Origin: Rhodanobacter sp.
Lineage (GTDB): Bacteria > Pseudomonadota > Gammaproteobacteria > Xanthomonadales > Rhodanobacteraceae
Reading direction: 5' to 3'
DNA length: 64,000 bases
Assembly: GCA_004298015.1 (NCBI GenBank)
Contig: SCSE01000082.1
Span: 90,576-154,575, forward strand
Shown piece after piece: positions 38,466 through 47,166 of the stretch (positions are counted from its first letter, which is position 1; every line of letters starts with the position of its first letter). The translations under genes were made by a program, and so were the position numbers. The notes below the pieces were generated by a model that saw only the letters and a list, made by a program, of their open reading frames with translations, was not told the DNA's origin and did no database searches.

Positions 38466-39785
38466 TCAACCGTGTTCGGCGACCGTTTGTCGCCGCACCT
38501 GGGCGTCCACCACGGTGGCGGTGACGATGTCGCTGCCCACATTCACCGTGGTGCGCAGCATGTCGAGGATGCGATCGACGCCGATGATGATGCCGATGCC
38601 TTCCGGTGGTACGCCGAAGGTGGCCAGCAGCCCGGCGATCAACGGCAGCGAGCCCCCGGGAATGCCGGCGACGGCGACGGCGCTGAGCACCGCCAGCAGC
38701 ATCAGCACCGCCTGCTGGCCGAGCGCCAGATCGACTCCGAACGCCTGCGCCACGAACAACACCACGCAACCCTCGAACAGCGCGGTGCCGCTCATGTTCA
38801 TGGTGGCGCCAAGCGGCAGCACGAAGCCGGCGGTACTGGGCGACAATTTCAGCTCGTCGTGGGCCGTCGCCAGCGCGGCGGGCAAAGAGGCGCTGCTCGA
38901 ACTGGTCGAAAATGCGGTGATCAGCAAGGGCCGTACCTGACGAAAGAACGCCAGTGGCGAACGGTGTGCCAGCAGCCGCAGCCACAGTGACATGGTGCCG
39001 AACAACTGCAATGCCAGCGCCACGGCACAGCCGACCACGAACACCGAAAGCGTCAGCAGGATATCCATGCCGACCTTGACGATGACGCTGTAGATCATCG
39101 CCGGTACGGCATAAGGGGCCAGTCGCAACGCAAAGCCGACGATGCCGGTCATGACTTCGCTGACCATGTCCAGCCCGGCCTGCAATCGCAGGCGCTTGTC
39201 TTCGGGCAGCTGAGTGGCGGCTGCGCCGACCAGGATCGCGAACACGATCAGCGGCAGCACGTCGCCGAGCGAACCGCGACTGTTGCCGACGAAGGCACCA
39301 AACAGGTTGCGTGGCATGAACATGTCCACCACCGTGGACAGACTCATGCCCGGCCGGGTCGCCTCGGCCTGGACCGCTTGCAGCGCGCTGCCACCGTATT
39401 CCTTCATCAACAGCTCCTGCGCGCCGGCGGCAAGATGTTGGCCGGGTTGCAGCAGATTCATCATCAGCAGCCCGATCGCCACGGCGATCAGCATGTTGGC
39501 GGTGAACAGCAGAAAGGTGCGTCCTGCCAGAGGCCCGAGTTTTTCGAGTCGGCCGAGCTGGGCCACGCCCGAGGCCAGCGAGGCGAACACCAGCGGAATC
39601 ACCACGAAGAACAACATGCGCAGAAAAATTTGTCCGAACGGATCGAACACCGCGCTCGATATCGCCCGCATTGTGGTGAGCACCGACGGGAAAACCTGGC
39701 CGATGCCGAGCGTGATCACGGCGGCAACCACGCCGATGGCCAGGCCCCACAGGATGCGTGTCGCGAGAGGAGTCGATGTGCTCAT
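38466..39785 (-). CDS. Dicarboxylate/amino acid:cation symporter (DAACS family)
   Basis: A 439-residue membrane protein with about eight helices and the re-entrant loops of the GltP/DctA family. The HP1 serine-rich motif is in STSSSSASLPAALATA. The substrate and cation motif NMSGTALFEGCVVLF resembles the NMDGT motif but has Ser in place of Asp, and GIPGGSLPLIAGLL follows. It takes up glutamate, aspartate or C4-dicarboxylates with Na+/H+. The start at 39785 gives MSTSTPLATRILWGL. It lies between prpE and prpB in the opposite direction, so a role in propionate use is possible but unproven. Confidence 0.88.
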   Translation of the reverse strand: MSTSTPLATRILWGLAIGVVAAVITLGIGQVFPSVLTTMRAISSAVFDPFGQIFLRMLFFVVIPLVFASLASGVAQLGRLEKLGPLAGRTFLLFTANMLIAVAIGLLMMNLLQPGQHLAAGAQELLMKEYGGSALQAVQAEATRPGMSLSTVVDMFMPRNLFGAFVGNSRGSLGDVLPLIVFAILVGAAATQLPEDKRLRLQAGLDMVSEVMTGIVGFALRLAPYAVPAMIYSVIVKVGMDILLTLSVFVVGCAVALALQLFGTMSLWLRLLAHRSPLAFFRQVRPLLITAFSTSSSSASLPAALATAHDELKLSPSTAGFVLPLGATMNMSGTALFEGCVVLFVAQAFGVDLALGQQAVLMLLAVLSAVAVAGIPGGSLPLIAGLLATFGVPPEGIGIIIGVDRILDMLRTTVNVGSDIVTATVVDAQVRRQTVAEHG

Positions 39786-39840
39786 ACCGTGAATGTACGT
39801 GGCCGACGCGGTTTCGTCACGCAAGAAATTGCGGCGGCAT

Positions 39841-39860
39841 CGGGCGGGATCGGGCGGGAT
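39841..39860 (+). repeat. Two tandem 10-bp repeats upstream of prpB
   Basis: CGGGCGGGAT occurs twice in a row at 39841-39860, about 25 bases before the TAAAAT box that precedes prpB. It may be a regulator binding site or a simple slippage product. Confidence 0.55.
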
Positions 39861-39884
39861 CGCAGAAGGCACGGCGTAGTGCGC

Positions 39885-39890
39885 TAAAAT
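39885..39890 (+). promoter_or_regulatory. Putative -10 box of prpB
   Basis: TAAAAT lies 23 bases before the prpB ATG. A similar hexamer precedes prpD (43142-43147) and the aminotransferase gene (32042-32047). The -35 is weak, so an activator may be needed. Confidence 0.35.
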
Positions 39891-39912
39891 AGGTCTTTTG
39901 GATGGAGGCGTC

Positions 39913-40803
39913 ATGACACAGTCAGCATCCCCGGGCGCGCTTTTCCGTGCTGCCGTGGCTGAAGAGCAGCCGCTCCAGGTGGTAGGTGCGATCACCGCCT
40001 ACGCCGCGCGGATGGCCCAGCGAACCGGCTTCAGGGCGATCTACCTGTCCGGCGGCGGCGTCGCCGCCAACTCACTGGGCATGCCGGATCTTGGCATCAG
40101 TTCGATGGAAGACGTGCTCACCGACATTCGCCGGATCACCGACGTCTGCGATCTGCCGCTGCTGGTCGATGTCGACACCGGTTGGGGCGGGGCGTTCAAT
40201 ATTGCCCGCACGGTGCGTTCGCTGATCAAGGCGGGCGCCGGTGCTCTGCACATCGAGGACCAGGTCGCCGCCAAGCGCTGTGGCCATCGTCCGGGCAAGG
40301 CCATCGTGTCGAAGGACGAGATGGTCGATCGTGTCAAGGCGGCGGTGGACGCGCGCAGTGACGAGCAGTTCGTGATCATGGCGCGTACCGATTCGATCGC
40401 GGTGGAAGGCCTGGAGTCGGCAATCGAGCGCGCCCAGGCGTGCGTTGCCGCTGGTGCCGACATGATCTTTCCTGAAGCGATCTACACCCTGGAGCAGTAT
40501 CGCCAGTTCCGCGCCGCCGTGAAGGTGCCGATCCTGGCCAACATCACGGAGTTCGGCCAGACCCCGTTGTTCACCCGCGAGGAGCTGGCCGCTGCCGATG
40601 TCGACATCATTCTGTACTGTTGCGGTGCGTACCGCGCCATGAACAAGGCCGCGCTGAATTTCTACGAAACCGTGCGTCGCGACGGCACCCAGAAGGCTGC
40701 TGTGGCAAGCATGCAGACGCGCGAGGAGCTGTACGACTATCTCGACTATCACGCCTACGAGCGCAAGCTCGACGAGCTGTTTGCCGACGGCAAAACCGAC
40801 TGA
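39913..40803 (+). CDS. prpB: 2-methylisocitrate lyase
   Basis: A 296-residue enzyme of the PEP mutase/isocitrate lyase superfamily that splits 2-methylisocitrate into pyruvate and succinate. The catalytic cysteine loop reads [12 protein letters not shown] (about residue 124). [19 protein letters not shown] and [11 protein letters not shown] hold the Mg2+ acids. GGAGG lies 5 bases before the ATG at 39913; the TTG at 39898 would add five residues. It is followed by prpC after 66 bases, with the Xanthomonas/Pseudomonas gene order. Confidence 0.94.
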   Translation: MTQSASPGALFRAAVAEEQPLQVVGAITAYAARMAQRTGFRAIYLSGGGVAANSLGMPDLGISSMEDVLTDIRRITDVCDLPLLVDVDTGWGGAFNIARTVRSLIKAGAGALHIEDQVAAKRCGHRPGKAIVSKDEMVDRVKAAVDARSDEQFVIMARTDSIAVEGLESAIERAQACVAAGADMIFPEAIYTLEQYRQFRAAVKVPILANITEFGQTPLFTREELAAADVDIILYCCGAYRAMNKAALNFYETVRRDGTQKAAVASMQTREELYDYLDYHAYERKLDELFADGKTD

Positions 40804-40869
40804 CGCAGGCATTCCTTCACTGGCTGCGCCGGTTTACCGGCGCATCTATAAATGATCGAGGTTCCAACC

Positions 40870-42021
40870 ATGAGCGAAACCACCCAGACCCTGCCCAAGG
40901 CCAAGAAATCCGTTGCGCTCTCGGGCGTGGCGGCAGGCAATACGGCGCTGTGCACGGTCGGCCGCAGCGGCAACGACCTGCATTACCGCGGTTATGACAT
41001 CCACGAATTGGCGACCAAGGGCTGCTTCGAGGAAGTGGCTCACCTGCTGGTGCATGGCGTGTTGCCGACCTGGGCCGAACTGAACAACTACCGCGCCCGA
41101 ATGAAGCGGTTGCGCGGCTTGCCTGCGCCGGTCAAGGCAGCGCTGGAGCTGTTGCCCGCAGCGACCCATCCGATGGACGTGATGCGTACCGGCTGCTCGG
41201 TGCTGGGGACGGTGCTGCCGGAAAAAGATGACCACAACGTCACCGGTGCGCGTGAAATCGCGGATCGACTGATGGCAAGTTTCGGCTCGATCCTGCTGTA
41301 TTGGTATCACTTCAGCCACAACGGCAAGCGCATTGAGACCGAGACCGATGACGAGTCGGTTGCCGCGCACTTCCTGCATCTGCTGCACGGCAGGGCGCCG
41401 AGCGAGTTGCACGCGCAGGCGCTGGACAAATCGCTGGTGCTGTATGCCGAGCATGAGTTCAATGCGTCGACCTTCGCCGCCCGTGTGATTGCCGGCACCG
41501 GTTCGGACATGTATTCGGCGCTGACCGGTGCGATCGGCGCGCTGCGCGGACCGAAGCATGGTGGCGCCAACGAGGTGGCGATGGAGATCATCGCGCGGTA
41601 TCGCGGTGCCGACGCCGCCGAAGCCGACATTCGCGCCCGCGTGGCGCGCAAGGAAATCATCATCGGCTTCGGCCACCCGGTCTACACGGTGTCCGATCCG
41701 CGCAACGAAATCATCAAGGAGATCTCGCGCAAGCTGTGCACCGACGGAGGCAACCCGACGCTGTTCGACGTTTCCGAACGCATCGAGCAGGTGATGGCCG
41801 AGGTCAAGAAGATGTTTCCGAATCTCGATTGGTTCTCGGCCAGCGCGTATCACATGATGGGCGTGCCTACGGCGATGTTTACCCCGTTGTTTGTGATCGC
41901 GCGCACCTCGGGCTGGAGCGCGCACGTGATCGAGCAGCGCGAGGATGGCAAGATCATCCGTCCCAGTGCCAACTACACCGGTCCGGAAGACCGATCCTAC
42001 GTGCCGATCGACCGGCGCTGA
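40870..42021 (+). CDS. prpC: 2-methylcitrate synthase
   Basis: A 383-residue citrate synthase-family enzyme that condenses propionyl-CoA with oxaloacetate. Motifs: [19 protein letters not shown] at the N-terminus, the catalytic His in [14 protein letters not shown] and [19 protein letters not shown], and the Asp in the C-terminal block. The [11 protein letters not shown] sequence is typical of PrpC rather than GltA. ATG 40870 gives [10 protein letters not shown]; a GTG-free frame from 40852 adds six. It is followed by a strong hairpin terminator, separating it from prpD. Confidence 0.93.
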   Translation: MSETTQTLPKAKKSVALSGVAAGNTALCTVGRSGNDLHYRGYDIHELATKGCFEEVAHLLVHGVLPTWAELNNYRARMKRLRGLPAPVKAALELLPAATHPMDVMRTGCSVLGTVLPEKDDHNVTGAREIADRLMASFGSILLYWYHFSHNGKRIETETDDESVAAHFLHLLHGRAPSELHAQALDKSLVLYAEHEFNASTFAARVIAGTGSDMYSALTGAIGALRGPKHGGANEVAMEIIARYRGADAAEADIRARVARKEIIIGFGHPVYTVSDPRNEIIKEISRKLCTDGGNPTLFDVSERIEQVMAEVKKMFPNLDWFSASAYHMMGVPTAMFTPLFVIARTSGWSAHVIEQREDGKIIRPSANYTGPEDRSYVPIDRR

Positions 42022-42038
42022 GTTTCCTGCATGTAGCC

Positions 42039-42075
42039 ACCGACGAAGGAGCCGGCCGGCTCCTTCGTCGGTTTT
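42039..42075 (+). terminator. Terminator after prpC
   Basis: A perfect 17-base palindrome (arms 42039-42055 and 42056-42072, no loop needed beyond its centre) ends in a T-run of four. It separates the prpBC transcript from the opposite-strand TerC gene. Confidence 0.75.
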
Positions 42076-42211
42076 CAAAGACCGTGATACGGCAGCGTAT
42101 CGTTGGCGACCTGCGCCGCCGGATACATGTTGAACGCGGGGCAGGGGCTTGATCTGGTCGGGGTAAAGCCGAGTCGACGCTCCACAGCGCGAACTGACCT
42201 GCGCTACGGTC

Positions 42212-42901
42212 TCAGTGCACTTTTTTACGGGCCTTGATCCTGCGTTGCGACCGCCACCAACCGGTGCCACAGATACCGACCACCAGCAAGATATCCAGCG
42301 CGTATTGCATCCCGCTGTGGAGCTCGAACCATCCGTGCACCCACCGATCCTGCGAAATCATTCGTCCGGCAGTGAAGGCGATGGCGCCGGCGCCGATATA
42401 CATGATGACGGGAAAGCGCTCGATCAGCCGCAGGATCAGGGTCGAGCCCCATACCACCAGCGGCACGCTGACCAGCAGCCCAATGATGACCAGGCTCAGA
42501 TGGCCCTTCGACGCGCCGGCGATTGCCAGCACGTTGTCCATGCCCATCAGCGCATCGGCGAGGATGATCGTGCGCAGGGCGCTCCAGAACGTGGTGCCAG
42601 CGCTGACGTCGGGGTCCTCGTCGCTATGCTGGCTCAGCAGCTTCCAGGCGATAGGCAGCAGCAGCAGCCCGCCGATCAGCATCAGGCCGGGAAGCCTGAG
42701 CAGGTAGACGACGACTGCGGTCAGTGCGAAACGCACTGCCACCGCGCCGAAGGTGCCCCAGAACACCGCCTTTTTCTGCAGTGCATGCGGCAGGCGGCTG
42801 GCCGCCATCGCGATCACGATGGCGTTGTCGCCCGCCAACACCAGGTCGAGCAGGATGATGGCCAGCAAGCCGGAGAGAAAATCGGGAGCGAAAATATCCA
42901 T
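42212..42901 (-). CDS. TerC-family membrane protein (putative Mn2+ exporter)
   Basis: A 229-residue protein with about seven transmembrane helices and the paired acidic motifs of the TerC/Alx family: LVLAGDNAIVIAMA and ADALMGMDNVLAIAGAS. TerC-family proteins such as YkoY and Alx remove Mn2+ or help load exported enzymes with it. The yybP-ykoY riboswitch 63 bases upstream supports Mn2+-dependent expression. The start is MDIFAPDF at 42901; MDFC at 42913 would add four residues. It ends 190 bases after prpC and lies in the opposite direction, interrupting the prp genes. Confidence 0.88.
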   Translation of the reverse strand: MDIFAPDFLSGLLAIILLDLVLAGDNAIVIAMAASRLPHALQKKAVFWGTFGAVAVRFALTAVVVYLLRLPGLMLIGGLLLLPIAWKLLSQHSDEDPDVSAGTTFWSALRTIILADALMGMDNVLAIAGASKGHLSLVIIGLLVSVPLVVWGSTLILRLIERFPVIMYIGAGAIAFTAGRMISQDRWVHGWFELHSGMQYALDILLVVGICGTGWWRSQRRIKARKKVH

Positions 42902-42963
42902 GCAAAAATCCATGCGCGTCGGACAATGCAGCAACCACCGACGCGCGCGGCCCGTGGTCACCA

Positions 42964-43074
42964 CAAAAGTCTCGTTCGAAGCATGCCTGCCGAGATGACC
43001 GGAGCGAAGCGTCGCTCGTGTTGACGATCACCGCACCGAGGCAGGAGACCCGCCTCGGGAACTACTCCCTTTTG
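42964..43074 (-). ncRNA. yybP-ykoY (Mn2+) riboswitch upstream of the TerC gene
   Basis: On the minus strand the motif starts CAAAAGGGAGTAG (P1 strand plus the conserved GGGAGTAG; consensus GGGGAGTAG). It continues with a GTCAACACG block and a GAGCG/CGCTC hairpin, and closes with GAGACTTTTG, whose CTTTTG pairs with the initial CAAAAG. These are the ordered landmarks of the yybP-ykoY aptamer, known to sense Mn2+ and to control TerC/Alx genes. It ends 63 bases before the ATG at 42901. Mechanism (termination or ribosome-site masking) cannot be read. Confidence 0.85.
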
Positions 43075-43141
43075 GGATGTGTAGTTGGATTGTCCGGGGC
43101 GGCGGCTTGACGGTCAAGCGACGCAACCGTGGCCAGTCGGC

Positions 43142-43147
43142 TAAAAT
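43142..43147 (+). promoter_or_regulatory. Putative -10 box of prpD
   Basis: TAAAAT lies 28 bases before the prpD ATG at 43175. It is followed at once by a perfect 7-base hairpin (ATGGCGG/CCGCCAT, 43146-43164) whose right arm includes the upstream ATG at 43163. Confidence 0.35.
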
Positions 43148-43174
43148 GGCGGTTTTCCCGCCATGAGATCCGCC

Positions 43175-44626
43175 ATGAGTGCGCACGATATCCGTTCTGC
43201 CGTCCGTCCCGATCCTGATCAGCCGCTGGTCGACATTGCCGACTATGTGATCGACCACCGGATTGATTCGAAGGAAGCCTTTGATACCGCGCGCTACATG
43301 TTGCTGGACTCGCTGAGCACGGCGATGCTGGCGATGAAATTCCCGGAATGCGTCAAGCATCTCGGCCCGCTGGTGCCAGGGGCCAGCTTGCCCGGCGGCG
43401 CGCGGGTTCCCGGGACCAGCCACGAGCTCGACCCGGTACAGGCAGCGTTTGCGATCGGTGCGCAGATTCGCTGGCTCGATTTCAATGACACCTGGCTGGC
43501 TGCGGAGTGGGGCCACCCTTCGGACAATCTCGGGGCGATCCTGGCGGTAGCGGACTATCTCAGCCGCAAGGCCGAACGCGAAGGCACTCCGCCACTGACT
43601 GTGCGCGATGTGCTGGGCTGGGCGATCAAGGCCCACGAGATCCAGGGTTGCTACGCGCTGCTCAACAGTTTCAACCGGGTTGGCCAGGACCACGTGATCC
43701 TGGTGCGTCTGGCTTCGACCGCTGTCGCCACGGCAATGCTCGGTGGCGACAAGGGGCAGGTGACCACGGCGGTATCGCACAGCTGGATCGACAACGGCGC
43801 GCTGCGTACCTACCGTCACGCGCCGAACACCGGGCCGCGCAAGAGCTGGGCGGCTGGCGATGCCTGCCGCCGCGCGGTGACTCACGCGATCAACGCGGTC
43901 TATCGAGGTGTGGCCGGCTACCCGTCGGCGCTCAGTGCGAAGACGTGGGGTTTCTACGATGTCGCGTTCAACGGCAAGCCGTTCGAGTTCGAGCGCCCGT
44001 TCGGCAGCTACGTGATGGAAAACGTGTTGTTCAAGATCAGTTTTCCGGCGGAATTTCACGCGCAAACCGCTGTGGAATGCGCCATGCAGCTTCATGCGGA
44101 GGTTGCCGGCAAGCTGGACCAGATCGAGAAGATCGTGATCGAAACCCAGGAAGCGGGTTGCCGGATCATCGACAAGACCGGACCACTGGCAAATTATGCC
44201 GATCGTGATCACTGCATCCAGTACATGGTGGCTGTGCCGTTGATCTTCGGCCGCCTGACGGCGGATGACTACAACGATGAGATCGCCTCCGATCCACGAA
44301 TCGACGCCCTGCGCGACAAAATGGTGGTCAGCGAGAACCCGCAGTTCACCAAGGACTACTTCGACCCCGACAAGCGTTATATCGGTAACTCGGTGCGGGT
44401 TTTCTTCAAGGACGGCACGAGCACCGCAAAGGTCTCGATCGACTTTCCGATCGGTCATCGCAAGCGGCGTGTCGAGGGTATTCCGGTACTGTTGAAGAAA
44501 TTCGAGGCGGCCATGCGCGGCCATTTCCCTGCCCATCAGGTCAAGACGATCCTGCAAGCGACCGAGCAACCGGCGCAACTGGATGCCATGCCGGTACACC
44601 GCTTCCTGGAGCTCTTCACGTTGTAA
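43175..44626 (+). CDS. prpD: 2-methylcitrate dehydratase
   Basis: A 483-residue enzyme of the MmgE/PrpD family, equal in length to E. coli PrpD, that dehydrates 2-methylcitrate to 2-methyl-cis-aconitate without an iron-sulfur cluster. Matching blocks: IRWLDFNDTWLAAEWGHPSDN, IKAHEIQGCYALLNSFNRVG, TYRHAPNTGPRKSWAAGDA and ISFPAEFHAQTAVECAMQ. The step after it needs an aconitase such as AcnA or AcnB. ATG 43175 is chosen; the ATG 12 bases earlier (43163) lies in a duplicated CCGCCATGAG. Its promoter is separate from prpBC. Confidence 0.94.
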   Translation: MSAHDIRSAVRPDPDQPLVDIADYVIDHRIDSKEAFDTARYMLLDSLSTAMLAMKFPECVKHLGPLVPGASLPGGARVPGTSHELDPVQAAFAIGAQIRWLDFNDTWLAAEWGHPSDNLGAILAVADYLSRKAEREGTPPLTVRDVLGWAIKAHEIQGCYALLNSFNRVGQDHVILVRLASTAVATAMLGGDKGQVTTAVSHSWIDNGALRTYRHAPNTGPRKSWAAGDACRRAVTHAINAVYRGVAGYPSALSAKTWGFYDVAFNGKPFEFERPFGSYVMENVLFKISFPAEFHAQTAVECAMQLHAEVAGKLDQIEKIVIETQEAGCRIIDKTGPLANYADRDHCIQYMVAVPLIFGRLTADDYNDEIASDPRIDALRDKMVVSENPQFTKDYFDPDKRYIGNSVRVFFKDGTSTAKVSIDFPIGHRKRRVEGIPVLLKKFEAAMRGHFPAHQVKTILQATEQPAQLDAMPVHRFLELFTL

Positions 44627-44999
44627 AGACGAGGTGAGTGAGAGATTAATTCCGTGGGTATCTCTCGTGGCGGATCTGGCTTGAAGCGGCCTGATTTTCG
44701 GTGCTCAAGGAAAAACGGCACCACGAGGCGTATGAAACACCTTAGCTATGGCATAGCGGAGTCCGAGGGTGGTCATTCCGGAAAGTTTCCTGAACGAACG
44801 CTCACCGGAGCGATTGATTGTCAAGCCGACAAGCGCGAACAGCTTAACGTTTTTGATACAATTGCAATCGCTTGCTAGTGGAAAACGCCAAGCCGGGGCC
44901 GGATGCATGGCTCCGAATGACGTGATTAAGTTCTGACGCGTGACTTCTGATCGGAACAGAATGGACGCTACAACCAAAAAAATTATGAGGAGACACCTG
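44627..44999. other. 373-base gap before the OmpA gene
   Basis: Holds no clear gene. GAGAGAT/ATCTCTC (about 44640-44664) is a small hairpin after prpD. Around 44850-44870 there is a TACAAT (-10-like) in an A/T-rich pocket, about 140 bases before the OmpA start, without a clear -35. The A/T content is higher than elsewhere, as expected for a strong outer-membrane protein promoter. Confidence 0.45.
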
Positions 45000-46169
45000 A
45001 TGAAACGTAAGGGCTTGTACTTTCTGATTGCGCTGGCCCTGGGCGGCGTGGGTGCCGTTCATGCGCAGGACACCAGTGCTCCGGCCGACAGCGCCGGTAC
45101 CAGCACGGTTACTTCCAGCTACGACGGCCGCTGGTACATCGCACCGACCGTGGGTGGTTATTACAACGACACCAAGCGCAATACGAACAGCCGCCAGTTC
45201 TATTACGGGCTGGGTGTAGGTCGTTTCCTTTCCCCGAACGCTTCCATTGATCTGTTCGTCGATCGCACCAGTCGCTCACGCGACAACGGTCCGATGGCGG
45301 GTGGCGGTCATGGCAGCAACGGCGACTGGGCCAACACCAATGTCGGTGCAGCAGCTCGCTTCTATGCGGGCGACTGGAACGCATGGCGTCCCTACCTGCT
45401 GGTCGGTGCGATGGGCAGCCATCATCAGAGCTCCTCGGCCAACGGCTGGTCGCCAGCTGCCGAAGTGGGTGTAGGCCTGTCGAAGACGGTATCGGACAGT
45501 TCCGATATCCGTTTCGAAGCCGGTTACCGCTACGACTGGGATAACAAGACCCAGCCATCCGTCAACGGCTACGGCGACTACTTCCTCGGCTTCAGCGTGG
45601 TTTCGCGTCTTGGTGCCCCCCCGGCTCCTCCGGCTCCGGTCGCAGCGCCGGCACCGGCGCCGGCACCGCCGCCGGACTGCTCGACCCTCGACAGCGACCA
45701 TGACGGCGTCAACAACTGTCTGGACAAGTGCCCGAACACCCCGGCCGGTACCATCGTCGGTCCCGACGGCTGCCCGCAGAAGGTCGTCATCGACCTGCGT
45801 GGCGTGAACTTCAAGTTCGACTACCCGAAGAAGGGCCATGTCGACGCGAAGGAGATCGGCAAGGCGCTGGCCGTTCCGACCGCTGACTCGATTTCGATCC
45901 TGAATCAGGCTGTGGATACCCTGCAGCGTTATCCGCAGGTGCACGTGACGGTTGCCGGTTATACGGATTCGATCGGTACCGACAAGTACAACCAGTCCCT
46001 GTCGATGCGTCGTGCCCAGATCGTTTACGACTATCTGACCAGTCATGGTATCGACGCCAGCCGCCTGGAAGGCCCGATCGGTCACGGCAAGAACGATCCG
46101 ATCGGCGACAACAGCACCGACGCAGGTCGTGCGCAGAACCGTCGCACCGAGTTGCAGGTTCAGCAGTAA
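45000..46169 (+). CDS. OmpA-family outer membrane protein
   Basis: A 389-residue exported protein. Signal peptide MKRKGLYFLIALALGGVGAV ending in HAQ. An eight-stranded beta-barrel follows (about 35-205, alternating strands such as WYIAPTVGGYY and AEVGVGLSKTV). Then a Pro/Ala linker, thrombospondin type 3-like calcium motif DSDHDGVNNCLDKCPNTPAG (about 238-257), and a C-terminal peptidoglycan-binding OmpA domain with the NX2LSX2RA-like core NQSLSMRRAQIVYDYL. GAGGAG precedes the ATG at 45000; frames beginning at 44940 lack a signal. A strong terminator follows the stop. Confidence 0.94.
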   Translation: MKRKGLYFLIALALGGVGAVHAQDTSAPADSAGTSTVTSSYDGRWYIAPTVGGYYNDTKRNTNSRQFYYGLGVGRFLSPNASIDLFVDRTSRSRDNGPMAGGGHGSNGDWANTNVGAAARFYAGDWNAWRPYLLVGAMGSHHQSSSANGWSPAAEVGVGLSKTVSDSSDIRFEAGYRYDWDNKTQPSVNGYGDYFLGFSVVSRLGAPPAPPAPVAAPAPAPAPPPDCSTLDSDHDGVNNCLDKCPNTPAGTIVGPDGCPQKVVIDLRGVNFKFDYPKKGHVDAKEIGKALAVPTADSISILNQAVDTLQRYPQVHVTVAGYTDSIGTDKYNQSLSMRRAQIVYDYLTSHGIDASRLEGPIGHGKNDPIGDNSTDAGRAQNRRTELQVQQ

Positions 46170-46186
46170 GCTGTCTCGCAACACGT

Positions 46187-46218
46187 AAAAAAGCCCGGCC
46201 TCGGCCGGGCTTTTTTTT
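46187..46218 (+). terminator. Terminator of the OmpA gene
   Basis: AAGCCCGGCC and GGCCGGGCTT pair perfectly around a 2-base loop, followed by a run of eight T. The A-run before it makes it usable from both strands. Confidence 0.95.
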
Positions 46219-46339
46219 GGAAATGCAGCCGGGGAATGATCTGCCGGACAACGGATTTTCATCCATGGTCGCGGTGTCGCCACGGGCGACCGGGTGAGGG
46301 TCCTTGTCGTTGACGGCTTCAGCCCTATACGCTTGTTCG

Positions 46340-47116
46340 ATGTCGCCACCCATCACACCCGTTGCCCGTAAGTCCGAACCAGTCTCGTCACCGCGACACG
46401 GTCTTGCGCGGGTATTGTCCAAGCTGGGGGTCTGCTCGCGTAGCCAGGCGGAACAGTGGATCCGGGAGGGACGGGTCAGTGTGGATGGACGCGTGCTGCG
46501 TGACCCCCATCATCCCACCCTGGTCGAGCGGCAGCAGGTGGCAGTGGATGGCTTGGCGGTGACGGCTGCCATGCGCTGCCACGTGATTTTCAACAAACCG
46601 CGTGGTCTGGTGGTCAGCGCGGCCGATGAGCAAGGCCGCGCCACGGTTTACAGTGCGCTGGCAGCCGCCGGGCTGCCCTGGCTGGGTCCGGTCGGGCGAC
46701 TGGACAAGGCGAGCGAAGGCTTGCTGTTGTTGAGCAATGACACGATCTGGGCCGCCGGCATTACCGATCCGGCGATGCATCTGGACAAGACCTATCACGT
46801 GCAGGTGGCAGGCCAGCCCGCCTCGGAAAACCTTGCTGCAATGCGCGCGGGGGTGGCCGCCGACGGTGAGTTTTTGCAGGCCAAACGGATAGCGGTGCTG
46901 CGCACCGGCACCAAGAATGCCTGGTTGGAAGTGATTCTTGACGAGGGAAAAAACCGGCAGATCCGCCGAATGCTGGCGACGCAGGGTTTTGATGTGTTGC
47001 GCCTGATCAGGGTGGCGATCGGTCCTTTAGTGCTTGGCGATCTGGCGAAAGGGCAGTGGCGCCGGTTGAGCGCCACCGAGGTGAGGGCACTGGATGCCCG
47101 CAAAGGCAGCCGATGA
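46340..47116 (+). CDS. RsuA/RluB-type rRNA pseudouridine synthase
   Basis: A 258-residue enzyme with an N-terminal S4 RNA-binding domain (ARVLSKLGVCSRSQAEQWIREGRVSV, then DGRVLRDP) and an RsuA-type catalytic domain. The catalytic Asp is in VGRLDKASEGLLLLSNDT (about residue 118), and NRQIRRMLATQGFDVLRLIRVAIG follows. It differs from the rluB gene at 15500 in lacking any long tail, so it probably modifies another site (RluE, RluF or RsuA type). The ATG at 46340 is preferred to that at 46304, as the extra 12 residues look unconserved. Confidence 0.88.
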   Translation: MSPPITPVARKSEPVSSPRHGLARVLSKLGVCSRSQAEQWIREGRVSVDGRVLRDPHHPTLVERQQVAVDGLAVTAAMRCHVIFNKPRGLVVSAADEQGRATVYSALAAAGLPWLGPVGRLDKASEGLLLLSNDTIWAAGITDPAMHLDKTYHVQVAGQPASENLAAMRAGVAADGEFLQAKRIAVLRTGTKNAWLEVILDEGKNRQIRRMLATQGFDVLRLIRVAIGPLVLGDLAKGQWRRLSATEVRALDARKGSR

Positions 47117-47166
47117 GCCTTGGCGCCACCCTGAGATCCGTCCTCCAGCAGCCCTGTTTACCGGTG

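Noticed and set aside
40846..42270. A 474-codon frame opposite prpC
   Set aside because: Antisense shadow of a well-supported gene, with no recognisable motif.
43028..44599. A 523-codon frame opposite prpD
   Set aside because: Antisense shadow of prpD. Its beginning also covers the TerC riboswitch.
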